Assembly: GCF_030269925.1 (NCBI RefSeq)
Contig: NC_085107.1
Location: forward strand, 5,084,001-5,148,000
Source: Bombyx mori
Taxonomy: Eukaryota > Arthropoda > Insecta > Lepidoptera > Bombycidae
DNA length: 64,000 nucleotides
Reading direction: 5' to 3'
Below, in pieces: positions 23,395-35,133 of the stretch. Numbering within the stretch: position 1 is the first letter of the stretch; each line of letters opens with the position of its first letter. The position numbers were made by a program, and so were the translations under genes. The notes beneath the pieces are model-generated. The model was given only the letters and a program-made list of their open reading frames with translations. It did not search any database and was not told the origin of the DNA.

Positions 23395-23716
23395 AGCGGT
23401 TCTATTGAACACAGGTGGCAATGCGGCGCAATTACTACAGGACAAAGAAAAAGCACAACAAAACAGAAATTACGAAAAGAAACAAAACAAATAAATACTT
23501 GCAGGAAACCACTTTGTCGGCAAATGTTCCACGAACACAAAAATAACTAAAACAAAACAAATAAAAGCTTCCAGGAAACACACTTGGTCGGCAGATGTAT
23601 CACGAACACAGGCCGCGCGAACAATGGCCGGGCTAACAAAAGCCGGGCGAACAAAGACCGGGCGATCGAGTGGACGATGAGCACGTCCGCACGTGACGGG
23701 TGCCTCTATCGGAATG
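23395..23716 (-). promoter_or_regulatory. 5' leader/internal promoter region of LINE copy A with tandem repeats
   Basis: Two diverged direct units of period 70 start at AACAAAACAA (23481 and 23551) and each contain CAGGAAA and GTCGGCA. Next to them is a 15-bp array at 23611-23670 of four units related to GGCCGGGCGAACAAA. Jockey-type elements transcribe from internal promoters near the 5' end, so repeats here may be promoter modules. Copy B has five 15-bp units in the same place. Confidence 0.6.
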
Positions 23717-23919
23717 CGTTGGTGTGCTGAGTTCAAGCGAGGAAGCACTTCCATTAACGACATCCCGGCTCGGGACGCCCTGCACCGGTAGTGGCTGAAC
23801 AAATTATTTAAACAGTTGTAAACATTGTCTTGGCGGATCGTTGTATTACTGTTTGTTTTATCGCAGAAGAAATAAAGATTTTTATGGGAAGTGTTCATAA
23901 TGTTATACACCACTATTTG

Positions 23920-24497
23920 GGTCTAAAAAAAGTGTTAGCGCGCTTAGAAAGCTTCCTGACGCGCAGAAACAAATAAGCCTGAGAATTTCACAAAGCTGTT
24001 CAGGTTTGCTACATATAAGACTTTGATCGATTTTATACTCAATTCATAACTATGGACGAAACATGGCTTTATCATTACGACTCGAAAACGAAAAAACAGT
24101 CCATGATTTGGAAGAGACCGTCATCAACAACTTTGAATTTTATTCTAATGGCGTGGCAAACTCACTAAAGTTGTTTTGATTCACCAAGATAACCCCCAGC
24201 GTACAATTCCAGAACTGCCACGGCTGCCATTCAAGAAGCTGGCTTGGAATTGATGGAACATCCATTTCGTTCACCGGAACTCATAGCTTCTACCTATTTT
24301 AATAATTTGAAAATGATTATGGCGCAGTAATCGCCGAGGTACTCGATTTTTTAAGGGATTAAGAAGAAGACTTTTTAAAAGGGAATTTTAGATTTAGAAA
24401 AAAGAGATACAAAGTGTATAAAACGAAAAATAAATAACATTTAATAAAAGATAATTGCGTCGTAGACATAATAGCTTTTTATTGAACAATCCCTGGA
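23920..24497 (+). pseudogene. Degenerate DD34D-type mariner transposase relic
   Basis: From about 23925 the plus strand can be read as pieces of a mariner transposase: LGLKKVLARL, then MDETWLYHYDSKTKKQS from the ATG at 24052, then IHQDN, and further on ELMEHPFRSPEL in another frame. Several frameshifts and a stop interrupt it, and the third catalytic Asp is lost. The motif TTTTTATTGAACAATCCCTGG at 24476-24496 resembles a mariner 3' terminal repeat. The 5' part is absent. It is unrelated in detail to the DD37D copies in this window. Confidence 0.7.
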
Positions 24498-25055
24498 GGT
24501 GTTAGGTTATTTTAAAACAGTTTTCATTCTGAGGTTAAGGCTTGTTGAGTTTATCAAATATTAGTGAATTTGTAAATTGTCAGATCGTAATTTTAGTATT
24601 ACTACGCGCCTTCACAGTAATCTGTATCAACGAGGACTTAGCGAATGTATGGAAAATATTATAGGTTGTTATATAGGTTTCTATACAATTAACCGATAAA
24701 TATTAGTGTAAAATAAATAATTATGACGATAGCCTAACGCAACAATTTTTGTCACCGTGAATTCCATTGGTGCGTATGTAATTATGTTTATATTTCATTC
24801 GGGCAACTTTTTAGAAGTGACCGAACTTAATTTTGATATTCCATTTCATTGTTCAGTGACCCGAACTACCGAATATAACTTTTCAAAGGGTAATCTAATA
24901 CCGGTTCGGCCGGGTTGTGTATCTTTCCATCCAATACTGCCTCAAAGTGATAGTGCACACTGATCATATCTTATTTGATATTAAAAATAACCGTATATTA
25001 AGTATTGGTGTCTTAATTTTTTTAGTCTACCTATTCTATTCTGGCTTCACTTTAT
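24498..25055. other. AT-rich spacer
   Basis: About 560 bp, no repeat or gene recognised. A 68-codon frame at 24757-24963 has no recognisable motif and starts at a non-ATG codon. Confidence 0.45.
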
Positions 25056-25059
25056 GTAT

Positions 25060-25695
25060 AGATGAGATCACGGAGCCTAGCCTGAGAGACTACTAACATC
25101 TCTCCTAGCAAGAGCTGTGCTCCGCTCAATCTACCACTAGTTGGTAATCGCGACCCATTGAGAACGAGAAGATTTGGCGAGAAACTCAGTGAGCTGTGTC
25201 TGTTGGTTTAGTTGTACTTCGAGCCCTTCGTCGCATTGGACGAGTTCGATGAGAATGGTGACCGGTGCTTGGAATGCCTAAAAGCTCTGAAAGTGGACCG
25301 GAAGGATCCGAAATGAGGCGCTCAGAGCCGTGGTGTCTGTATCTTACCCGATCGTCTTGGTTGCGTATATAATTAGAGGAAGTCACGATAAGAGGGTCAT
25401 GGTGTCATGGTCGGGGGATGTCGTCCCTCTTTCAGGGTTCTTTCAGCTCTTTTAGCTTTCAGCAAAAAAGTGTTCTGACGCTTTCATCAAATACTTATAG
25501 GTTTTAATTTAAGGTTGTCGTGAAGATCTACATTTCTCACATACCACGGAACTTGAAGAGTGTTTGTGTGTGCGGGCCGCGTGAGCAAACATTATACTTG
25601 CGTCATGACCGCATGTGTGCAAGTTTTGTAGTGTCACCTTATTGCGAAGGAACAATTTACTTCACTTGCAGATCATGGAGTGGCTTAACAAGTAA
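25060..25695 (-). pseudogene. Diverged Jockey-type LINE 3' fragment
   Basis: Reading left to right it follows the layout of LINE copy A from its 3' UTR (TGGTAATCGCGACCC, GCGAGAAACTCAG) into the C-terminal part of ORF2. About 25515-25690 matches 19085-19300, including a shared GTGTGCGGGCCGCGTGAGC. Internal deletions and frame breaks are numerous. It is a relic of a related subfamily. Confidence 0.7.
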
Positions 25696-26305
25696 GTCGC
25701 ATCTCTCTAAAGCTTAAATTATAGCAATTTTCTCGTTTTATTATAATTATTTTCTCTACGTTGTTATGTTAATGGTATTACGACGTATTTTACCCCAAAC
25801 GCGCTTTTCTTGAGAGAAGTACTTTAATTGCGCCCTCACTTATTAAAATTACTAATATACTCGTAATACTAAACAGTACGCGACCGATCACTATGACACT
25901 TTCACTATTTAAAGTTATGAGATAGTTATTATTTGTTAGCTCGATCCTAACTCTCGCCTAACTTTGAAGCAAACTTACAGTTAAACCTCAGGCCACTTGT
26001 TGTATAACTTTAGTAACAGCCTCGATCTAGTTTCTCACGGGCATAATATATTAATTTCATCTTAATGACAGTGTTCACAAGACGTACAACTTTTATTGCA
26101 CTTCGTGTTGAAGCTCAGCGTCCCGTGAAACGCCATCCCGCCATGAAACGTAAATATTTGTCTGTAATAAAACAGTAAATTTTTTGGCGTTTGTCAATAG
26201 ATTTACATTGTTTTTGGTTTAATTGAATGGGGTATGCCTATTTAATAATTATTTTGATATACTTAATAATGTAGAACTGATAAGGCCTATTGTCAGCGAG
26301 CACGT
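25696..26305. other. AT-rich spacer between two Jockey-type remnants
   Basis: About 600 bp with no recognised gene or repeat. Confidence 0.45.
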
Positions 26306-26309
26306 CTTA

Positions 26310-26563
26310 CTAGCGTATATCATCACTTGCGACGAAGGGCTCGACGAGCGAATTAACCCACAGACACAGCCCACTGAGTTTCTCGCCGGATCTTCTCAGT
26401 GGGTCGCGCTTCCGATCCGGTGGTAGATTCTGCGAAGCACTGCTCTTGCTAGGGCGGTGTTAGCAATTCTCCGGTTTGAGCCCCGCGAGCTCACCTACAC
26501 AAGCTAGGGTACGCTGAAATAGCCTCTCAAGGCTATCAGCATAGGTAGGATTTAAAAAAAAAA
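26310..26563 (+). repeat. Jockey-type LINE 3' UTR with A-tail
   Basis: Plus-strand copy of a common silkworm LINE tail, containing GAGTTTCTCGCCGGATCTTC, TCCGATCCGGTGGTAG and AGCCTCTCAAGGCTATCAGC (a small hairpin). It ends in ten A at 26554-26563. It is related to, but not the same subfamily as, the 3' UTR of copies A and B. It is a 5'-truncated insertion. Confidence 0.75.
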
Positions 26564-26589
26564 CTGGTCTTATCAAAAGTCTCATAGTT

Positions 26590-26918
26590 ACTCAAAGAGC
26601 AATGGAGAGGGCTCGGAGTTTCCTTACGAATTCAAATCACGAATCAGGGATTAGGAGATGCCCAGAAGAATCAAGGTAACTGACATAGTCCAAATGACTG
26701 CAAGATTGAAGTGACAGTCATTGAAGTGGCAGGACACATTGCTTGTAGAACAGATGGCCGCTGGGGCCCAAAGTTATTGAAATATTATTGCGTAGGTAGG
26801 CCTCCCATGAGGTACACAGACGGTTTCCTAAAGGTCGCGTTATGCAGGCTGCGCAGGATCGTTTACTGTAGAGCACTTTGAATGAGGCCAGCAGTAGGAC
26901 TCCGTGGTTTCAGAAAAA
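26590..26918 (+). pseudogene. RTE-like LINE ORF 3' fragment
   Basis: Plus-strand pieces spell the C-terminal end of an endonuclease-reverse transcriptase: MERARSFLTNSNHESGIRR near 26600, then in shifting frames segments resembling a WAGHIARRTDGRWGPKV-type motif, then VMQAAQDRLL. At least three indels and several stops break the frame. It is followed by a short A-run. It is inactive. Confidence 0.6.
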
Positions 26919-26924
26919 AAAACT

Positions 26925-29230
26925 CCTTCTTGCTTTTAAACAAGTTTAATATTAAATAGTTCAACTTAGATCAGTTTAAGTTACCACTTCTGTCGAGCGT
27001 CCCAAGAAACACATATTTTTTTTATACATTTATATTTCATGATAATAAGACTAAAATTGTCTCTTGAATACGCTCTTAGTGTTAGCTCCGATGTTTGACA
27101 TGATGAAGGATTTGATATTAAAAAGCACAAATTTAGAGAAGGGAGTATAAATGTATTGTTCAAATGTAATAAATTGCGAGCAATTAATCAAAAGATACAA
27201 TAGGTGTTTTTATTATTTTGACATTGAAAAAACTAAAGAAATATTATGCAAGAAAGCAGGCAGTGTCAGTCTAGGATATCACAACCCTTTCTCTTCATGT
27301 GGCTGTCGTAAAAGTGTCTAAAAAATTGAACGGAGAGCGGGAATCAGTTACCTGAGCATTTTATAATAATAAAACAATAATGAAATGAAACACGGTTTGA
27401 TAAGGCAAGAAAATATTGATAAAACTTGCATGGTTTTATTTTTACGGAATTTTCTCTCTTTACAGCTTTCGTGGTCACGCATGACTAATGTTCGTCAAAG
27501 TAGTTTTCATTTTATTTTTATTATTCGAGATTATCCATTCCCATCCTTTCGTTATAAGCCACGGTGGCTACGAATGATAATCTTTATTGGTTTTATTTGC
27601 TGTCTATGTTATTTAAGTAGTTCTCAGATAATGTGTATATAACTAATATGCAACGGTGCTTTGAGATTAGAATGAAAACTAGTAAATTTGTATTTGAATT
27701 TATTTTTATATTAAACAATCATAAAATTACATTGTTTTGTATCTTGCAATATGTATATATTATTATATGTAATGTTTACTGTATGCACTAGGTTTGTGTT
27801 CCTAATTCTTCTTTCCTTTTGCGGCCCTACCGGAAGAGATTTCAACATGAAATAAGTAGTGCCCTTGTACTCTGTATCCTTATTGTCGTGTCTTTTCTAA
27901 CAGCTGTGTGTACAAAATATATTCAAAAAAAAAAAGTATATTGTTAAAGCTTTTAAAATAATCATAAAGTACTCTTTTAAAATTCGTAACTAATGTATAG
28001 TTTGTAGTGTGTGTATTCGAAATAAAAACACGGTATCTACTTTACTTCTATGAAAATACAAAGCCAACAATTTTTAGTTTTGCGGGTTTAAAACGTTGCT
28101 CGTATACATGTTTGTACATTTCAACATCGAATTCTATACCTCTGCGCTCACTGAGGGACAAAGGCCGTAGTGAAATTCCGATGCCAATCTCACTCGGCTT
28201 AGCGGCTATTTATTTTACGATTTAACGATTTCGGTATACCTAAAAGCGAGTGAGTTTAAGTGTATTTTTTATTAGGCCTCAAAACTGATAGAAAACTAAA
28301 GGCAGTATAATTTAAAAAAAAAAAAAAAAAATTCATGTCGTATCTTAACGATCACGTCTAATGAAAGCGCTGATAATTTTTTGGGGAAAGCGCGGGATGT
28401 AATTTCAGATAAATGAATTTATTCGAAAAATTGTATGATCAAGCCGACGATTATTAGAATATAATATAAGAATAATGTATTATAGTAAATTTGGAACGAT
28501 GACGTCGTACGAGTTGCTGCTATCAAGTCTGTTTTATACTCTACGGTAGGGAGGAATATTGGGGATTAATGTAACGGGGCACGTAATTATACATATTTAC
28601 AAGTTACGACTTTACAAACATTTTATAGTTCACGTCTTAATAAATTTAAACTTTAATGAGATTTTCACCACGTTTACCATTCTTGAAAACTTTCTTTCAA
28701 ACTCTATGTCCTTGGAACTATAGTCCAATTATGGCATCATAGTATCCGTTTACACTGCGTAGTAATCATAAACTCTGGTTTTGAAACCAAAACAAATCAG
28801 AATCAAAAGCAGCCGTTGTTCGTAATAGTGCACGAGAGACGGTTTTCACGTCTCTATTTCGCCAAAATTCACATTTTGGTATTTTTGCATTCCGCTTACC
28901 AATTAACGAAGCGAACTGTCAGTTCATTTTCATATCTTTGTCCGCAAGCAAACCGTCTCAGTTTATATATGTAAAGAAAAATCTTTTTTATGTACTTTTT
29001 ATATAAAACATTATTAGTTTAAAAAAAAGGGGATTTTTCTTATATAGATTGACTGAACTCTCTGTCATTTAAAAAAGATATGAGTTCATTTTCATTTAAT
29101 TCAAGAATACTATGTAAAATAATACTGTGGAAAATAAAGGCTTTAAATGTTGTTTTCTTAATATTGTACAGAAAACGCAATTAGGTCTTTTATTATTGTT
29201 TAACCACTTTTAAAATATTCCATATAATAA
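26925..29230. other. AT-rich sequence, no gene recognised
   Basis: About 2.3 kb. An 18-nt A-run at 28314-28331 could be the tail of an unrecognised insertion. Short frames at 27385-27642 and 28007-28225 have no recognisable motif. A slightly GC-richer patch at 28795-28975 has no clear promoter elements. Confidence 0.45.
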
Positions 29231-29232
29231 TA

Positions 29233-30538
29233 CCTAGTCAGGTCATAAATTCTGTCACATGTTTAATGTAAAATAATTGAAACAAGTTTATTCATTATGT
29301 AACCATTCATATACCAAAATGAACTTAACAAAACCTAGATTCTTATGACACTAAAGTTTATTCAAAATGACCTCCGTGATTTTGAATACAGGCCTTCACT
29401 CTGTGCGGCCAGTCGTCTATCGCAGCACGAACGAGGTCCATGTCAATATCGGCGGCTGCCTTAATCAAGCATGTCTTGAGTGACTCCAAATTGGGATGAG
29501 GCTTTGAGCACGCCTTTTCCTCCAAGTGATGCCATATCTTGTAATCTAACGGATTCAAATGTGGACTGGAGGAGGGCCAGTCTTCGTGCCGGATGAAGTC
29601 GATTTCACGCGCCGCCAGCCAGTCTTGTGTGCTCTTCGCTCTATGAGCTGGTGCCGAATCTTGTTGGAATACCCAGTGCCTGTTATTGAACATGGTATGA
29701 GAAACAGGTTCCATAAGGTTCGTCAGGACTGTATTTTGATACACAACTGCATTCGTTTTTACACCTTTCTCACAAAAATGTACCTCTGTTAAGCCCCAAT
29801 AAGAAACTCCCAACCATACCATGAGCGAGGATGGAAAATGACCTCGTTGGACACGCGAAATACGGTTGCTCGCTTCTTCACTACTGTGTGCGTACACCTT
29901 ATCATTTTGTTTGTTGTAGCTCTCTTCTACGGTAAAAATTTTTTCTTCCGAAAAAAGAATTTCCCGATATATTTTTCCCGCGTACCGCTTTAACAAAGCG
30001 CGGCATCTCTTCAGTCTCAGGTCCATTAGACAAGCATTCAAACGATGTCCTGTTTTTCTTCGATATGCCCGAAGCCCTAAGTCTTCATTTAACACCCTTT
30101 TCACCGTGGTTCTGCTTAACCCCATCTGAAGGGCCAACAGTTTCTGCTTACGTTTGGGATTTCTTTGAATTCGCGCCTTCACAGCTTTTATTACAGCTGG
30201 AGTCCTAACAGACCGAGGGCGACCACTTCTTGACCTGTCATCTACACTAGAGTCTTCATTGTATCGTTTGATGGTACGATAAACGAATCTTTTGGTTATA
30301 TTCAAATTTTTCAGTATGTTAAAAATTTGAATTGGCGCGTAACCGCAACGATGCAACGCAATAACTGCACACGGTCTTCTTTAAGCGTCCACTCCATATT
30401 TAAAAATGAGTAAAATTCTAAAAGTATACATTTTTATTTTCATGAACAATTCGAAATTCGAATTCAATAAACTTTTTTGTGGCCAGCATTCTAAAAGAAA
30501 AGTTTTTACTGTGTGACAATACTTATGACCTGACTAGG
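29233..30538 (-). mobile_element. maT-type (DD37D) mariner element, copy 2, 1306 bp
   Basis: Same ends as copy 1: inverted repeats at 29233-29259 and 30512-30538, both beginning CCTAGTCAGGTCATAA, with TA on each side. Orientation is opposite to copy 1. The body is closely similar along its whole length. The transposase frame is broken, so it could move only if an intact copy elsewhere supplied enzyme. Confidence 0.9.
29358..30397 (-). pseudogene. DD37D mariner transposase, frameshifted at codon 10 and altered at the first catalytic residue
   Basis: The ATG is at 30395-30397 (MEWTLKEDR). A single missing base a few codons later, compared with copy 1, shifts the frame. From about 30356 the remaining 332 residues are open to the stop at 29358. 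The domain order matches copy 1: helix-turn-helix, GRPRS linker, catalytic domain. The second Asp (FQQDSAPAH) and the third (NPLDYKIW) are present with 37 residues between them, defining the DD37D type. The first catalytic Asp is Glu here (FSEEKIF, codon GAA instead of GAT), a change expected to disable catalysis. The conserved SPDLNP motif reads SPHLNP. Confidence 0.88.
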
Positions 30539-30539
30539 T

Positions 30540-31990
30540 ATATATCGCATCATGTACATTTATCATTTTTATTTGTGTGCATATTGTAAACTTGATTTAA
30601 GCTAAATATTAATTTCATGGTTCATGCTTTTAGAAGTTCGTATTTCAGTATTGCAGTATCGTGTTTCTCTGACGAATTTCAGTTTGAGTGAAAATATTTC
30701 TTAAATAACAAATATATAATAATATGGACGTAATATATCGAATAGTGCAGCAGTATTTACGCTCGAGCTCGCACCGTACACTATTAATTAATTACCGTTC
30801 GCGTGAGCGGACCTTTTCTCGTACATCTAGAAAAGTAAAAAAAAAACAAAAAGACATATATATTCTCTATGTCTAGCCAAATAGGATGATTTTACACACA
30901 TACCGGGCTTAATTTAGAAATACTACTTTATTTACAATACAATGGCGTTTTTCAAATAGAGGATATCATTTGATATGGTACATAATATGTTACATAATAC
31001 TAGCGGATTCGAGAGACGAAATTATTTCCGAAAAAAATTTAGTTCCTTTGCAGCCTCCCTTACCGAGCCAAAACAAACACACGTACAGAAGAATTAAATG
31101 ATTGATTGAAAATTCGATTATAAAGAAAATCTTCACAGCATTTAACGCACATAAATATATTCATGTTAAATCTGCATACGAATTTAAATGACAGAACTTG
31201 AATGTGCCGAATCGACGCACATCATCTGGGGCATGTTTCAATTAAAAAGAGGAATACCACACGCTGTCCTGTGAAATTAATTGCCAACGTTTGCTGAATT
31301 TATTTCCTATAATTAATTATTTATTAATATTTGTGCTATTTTATCCAGTGAACAAAGATAATGTAATTAAAAAACAGACTACTGTGAACAGAATGAAGAA
31401 AATGAATGTTAAATAAATATATATTCCTGATTACTTTACACGCTAAGCATTCATGTCTTCCCGTTTGAAGAGAGAGAGCCATCTCATGTATGTGTGCGAC
31501 ATTGACGTTGTGATGTTTCCTCATTCCGATACCAACCGTGGTAAGCCCGTCTGTGGTTCAGTGTGAAGAATAGGTATACATTGCACAAGACCGGTAATAT
31601 GTAAGTGAATAGAACTAATCTAAAGACGGATATTAATTTCTCTGATCTTATTTAATTAATTATGGCAACAATGATTTAAATATTCGTTTTAGTTTCATGA
31701 CGGTAAATCATACGTAAATCGTGTTAGGACCGAATTCCTACACGGCTAGTTCCTTTGTCAATTTAATTCGCTATCCGGTAGATCGATTCCGCATCTAGGA
31801 TTCACTAGAATCCTAACGCATCTCTGTTACAACATTACATTACATAGATAGATGAATAATATCATACAAGTGAGAATGTAATATATAAAATCAATTAAAA
31901 TGCTTACGAATTATTTTAGACATTATAAATGCTACATTATAAATGCAGGGATGTCGTGAAATGTGAAAATCGTGGCAAGAGCCCGCTAAA
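30540..31990. other. AT-rich spacer between mariner copy 2 and LINE copy B
   Basis: About 1.45 kb, no gene or repeat recognised. Confidence 0.45.
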
Positions 31991-31998
31991 TAAGAATG

Positions 31999-32030
<32 letters not shown>

Positions 32031-32255
32031 ATTGAAGGATTACTGGTTGCCCGGAGGCCTTTCCAGTTTCACTAGGACAGGTGGGCGAGCAAAGGCTCAG
32101 CCAGGAGGGGTGGGATTTGCTAACAGCTGCCCGAGCGCCTCCGAAGGAGACCTAACAACTCAAGAGTAGCTGCTTCGCGAATGAATCTACTACCGGATCG
32201 GAATCGCGACCCGCTGAGAAGATCCGGCGAGAAACTCAGCGAGCTGATTCATGGG

Positions 32256-35130
32256 TTAGGTTGCACGGCGAACTCTTTGTCGAGTTCGACGAGTACGGTT
32301 ACCGGGGTCCCTCAGCCTGCTCCTAGAGCTGAAGGCGTCTAGTGCAAAGGTTATTGGATCTGATGGATCCGTAAGGACGTGTCTAGGGCGTCGACGGTGA
32401 CTGGCTCCTGCATGATCAGGATTCGGGGAGTAGTCAGCGGCGGCTACGATAAGGCGATTATCATGACGCATAGCCTTATCGAAGTACCGTTCCGACGCTG
32501 ACTTCATGTATTTCTGTATAGATTCGAGGCCCAGGTCGTCGTGTAGGTCAACGTTCCTCACGAACCACGGAGCTCCGACGGCTAACCTGCAAAAGCGGGA
32601 TTGTAAAGATTGAAGGGTGTCTATGTGTGTGCGGGCCGCGTGAGCGAACACCACACTCGCGTAAGTCATGACGGGCCTTATGCAAGTTTTGTAAAGTGTC
32701 ACCTTGTTCCGAAGGGACATTTTACTCCGCTTACAGATCATGGGATAGAGTCTACCGAGAATAAACGCGGCACGGTCACGGACTGATTTTATATGCGGGC
32801 GGAATGTCATCGATGCATCCAGGGTAACGCCCAGGTACTTGACCTTCCTGGCCCAGGGTATGGATTGACTAAGGAGAGTAATCGGGGGTGTGAGATTCCT
32901 CCTCCTAATACGGGAGGAAATCCGTGTGGAGCTTCCCCTCTGAAATAGCACCGCAGTACTTTTCGCTGGGTTGATGTCTATGCGCCATTTTCGGAACCAC
33001 TGTCCTAGGGCTAGGGCTGCACTCTGAAGCTTCTTCGCGATTAGGGACTTGTTTCTACTGGAATAGTAAACAGTCGTGTCGTCGGCGAATAAAGCTAAAT
33101 GGGTCGGCGGCGACCGGGGAATATCGTTAACGAATAAGCTGAATAGGAGGGGTGAAAGGACAGAGCCTTGCGGGACTCCAGCTGTGAGAGGTCGTGGGGA
33201 GGAGCGGGTTCCCTCGACTCGATATCGAAAAGAGCGGTTCGAAAAGAAGTCCCGTATGATGAGCACGAGACTATCCGGCACACCCATGTTGAATAGTTTG
33301 AAAATCAAACCGTTGTGCCAGACTTTGTCGAACGCTTTTGCGACGTCGAAGAAGAGAGCTCCCGTGTATAACGGTTTTGGTCGATTAAGCCCCACAAGAA
33401 TGTGCTCCGTGAGGCGGTGCACCTGTTGAACGCATGAGTGATTTGTACGGAATCCGAATTGTTCATCGATGAGAATGCCCTTGGATGAGACGAAGTCTCT
33501 GAGGCGTTTGTAGAGCAGACGCTCATACAGTTTGCCTAGAGACATGAGGAGGCTAATCGGGCGGTAGCTCGTCGGATGATTTTTTGGTTTACCGGGTTTA
33601 TGTATGCCGATAACGTCCGCTTCTTTCCACACCGCGGGAAAGATACGGTTCGCCATAGCGGCATTGAAAATAGATGCCAACATCACGATGAGTTGGACGG
33701 GTAGAAGTTTAATAACGCGGTTGGATATACCGTCGGAACCGGGAGCCTTGCGAGGACGTAGGTCTTTGATCAAGTCTTTAACTTCCATCGGGGTGACGGG
33801 TGGTAACGCATCCGAGGGTGGCAAGGAGACTGCGTTCTACCTCACTGTCTACTAATTTTACATGAACAGGGTCCACGGATTGAGTGCTGGGCGTGCACTG
33901 GGTTTGCAATGTATCGGCCAGCAACTCTGCTTTTTCGTCATCATCAAACGCTGCGAGTCGGCCTGAGGGGCCTACGAGGGGGGGCATAGTTACTACCGTA
34001 TCCGATTTGAGAGTACGAGCTAAGCGGTAGTAAGACCTTTGGGAGGGCGCGAGTCCTTCTAAGAAATCAGACCATCTGGCGTCTCGGACTTCGGCGATGC
34101 GAGACTTTACGTCGCGTTGTAGGGCACGCATTCGACTACGATTTTCCGCGGTAGGATACCTGTCGTAGGCGCGTATCGAGGCGTTCTTAGCTCTAAGGAG
34201 TTCCCTAATATCATCGGACAATTTGAAGCGGTGAAGGAAGTCCTCCGCTACAACTTGTTTCGATGATCTATCTAATGTTGAGGTGATGTGTGACGTTAAG
34301 ATGTCTATGGCTTCAGCGGTATCCTGAGGAGACGGGGTAGAGTCCGGGTTAAACGGGAGCGATGGTGGATCAGATTCAGCCAGGCTGATGCCCAACGTGT
34401 GCCAATCCACCACAGTCCTCGTGACGGGAACGGAGTCGGGAGCGCGACCGAGCTTCATAACGACGGGACGGTGGTCTGAATCTAACTCTGAAACTACTTC
34501 GATCGAGTGTAAGCTCAGAGTTACGTTTTTTAATAACGCTATGTCGAGTATATCCGGGCGATGCGCGATATTTAGCGGGTAGTGAGTCGGTGTTAGCGGA
34601 GCGACGATATCGAAGGCGAGATCATCGACTAACGTGTCAAGCCGCCTGCCATTCGGGGTTGTGGTGTGTGAGTTCCACCTGATGTGTTTACAATTTAGGT
34701 CGCCCGCCAGAATGACAGAGCTCCCCATGCCGAGCAGCGCCTCGATATCACTGCTTAGAACGATCTTATCCGGTGGAAGATAAACGGACGCGATAATGAT
34801 CGGCGCGTGTCCCGTCAGTGAGATTCGGCACACTGATGCTTCGATATTAGCGAGCGCGGGAGGATCGAGCGGGACGCAATGCAGGGCTCTTCTATAGTAA
34901 ATGACGGTACCACCACCACGAGCAGAGAGCCTGTCGTTCCTGACCATGTTATAGTTCGCGATTTTAGGGTCACGGCGCGCGGGCTTAAGTAGGGTCTCCT
35001 GCACTAAAAAGATATCAATTTGATGGTCACGCAAAAAGTCAGAAACCTGATCACGTTGATTTGCGAGACCGTAAGCGTTAAAAAATCCTATCGTTACGGA
35101 TAGGGGCTTTATTCTACTTATATACGCCAT
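32256..35130 (-). pseudogene. LINE copy B ORF2: endonuclease/RT, broken by a 2-bp deletion
   Basis: The start codon at 35128-35130 opens 450 codons covering the endonuclease domain (QET, AGDLN and SDH motifs all present). The frame is then lost at about 33827-33832, where copy A has two extra bases. The remaining frame, 32256 to about 33824, carries a complete reverse transcriptase with PGSDGI and FADD intact. The break lies between the two domains, so no single full-length protein is made. There is also a 6-nt in-frame loss near the C-terminus. Length without the lesion would be 958 residues, against 960 in copy A. Confidence 0.9.
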
Positions 35131-35133
35131 TGA

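Larger units (their letters stand above)
18518..23716 (-). mobile_element. Jockey-type non-LTR retrotransposon, copy A, apparently full length
   Basis: A complete-looking minus-strand LINE of about 5.2 kb: a repeat-bearing 5' leader (about 23315-23716), ORF1 (21686-23314), ORF2 (18800-21682), a short 3' UTR and a long A-tail (55 T on the plus strand, 18517-18571). The sequence CGTTGGTGT flanks both ends (18509-18517 and 23717-23725), or TGCGTTGGTGT if two ambiguous bases are counted, a good target-site duplication. Open frames, a long homopolymer tail and a clean duplication point to a young insertion. A near-identical copy lies at 31999-37195. Confidence 0.92.

Noticed and set aside
30354..30356. 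Start of mariner copy 2 transposase at 30356
   Set aside because: This codon is TTG, an internal Leu codon. The true ATG is at 30395-30397 and the reading frame was lost through a missing base between the two.
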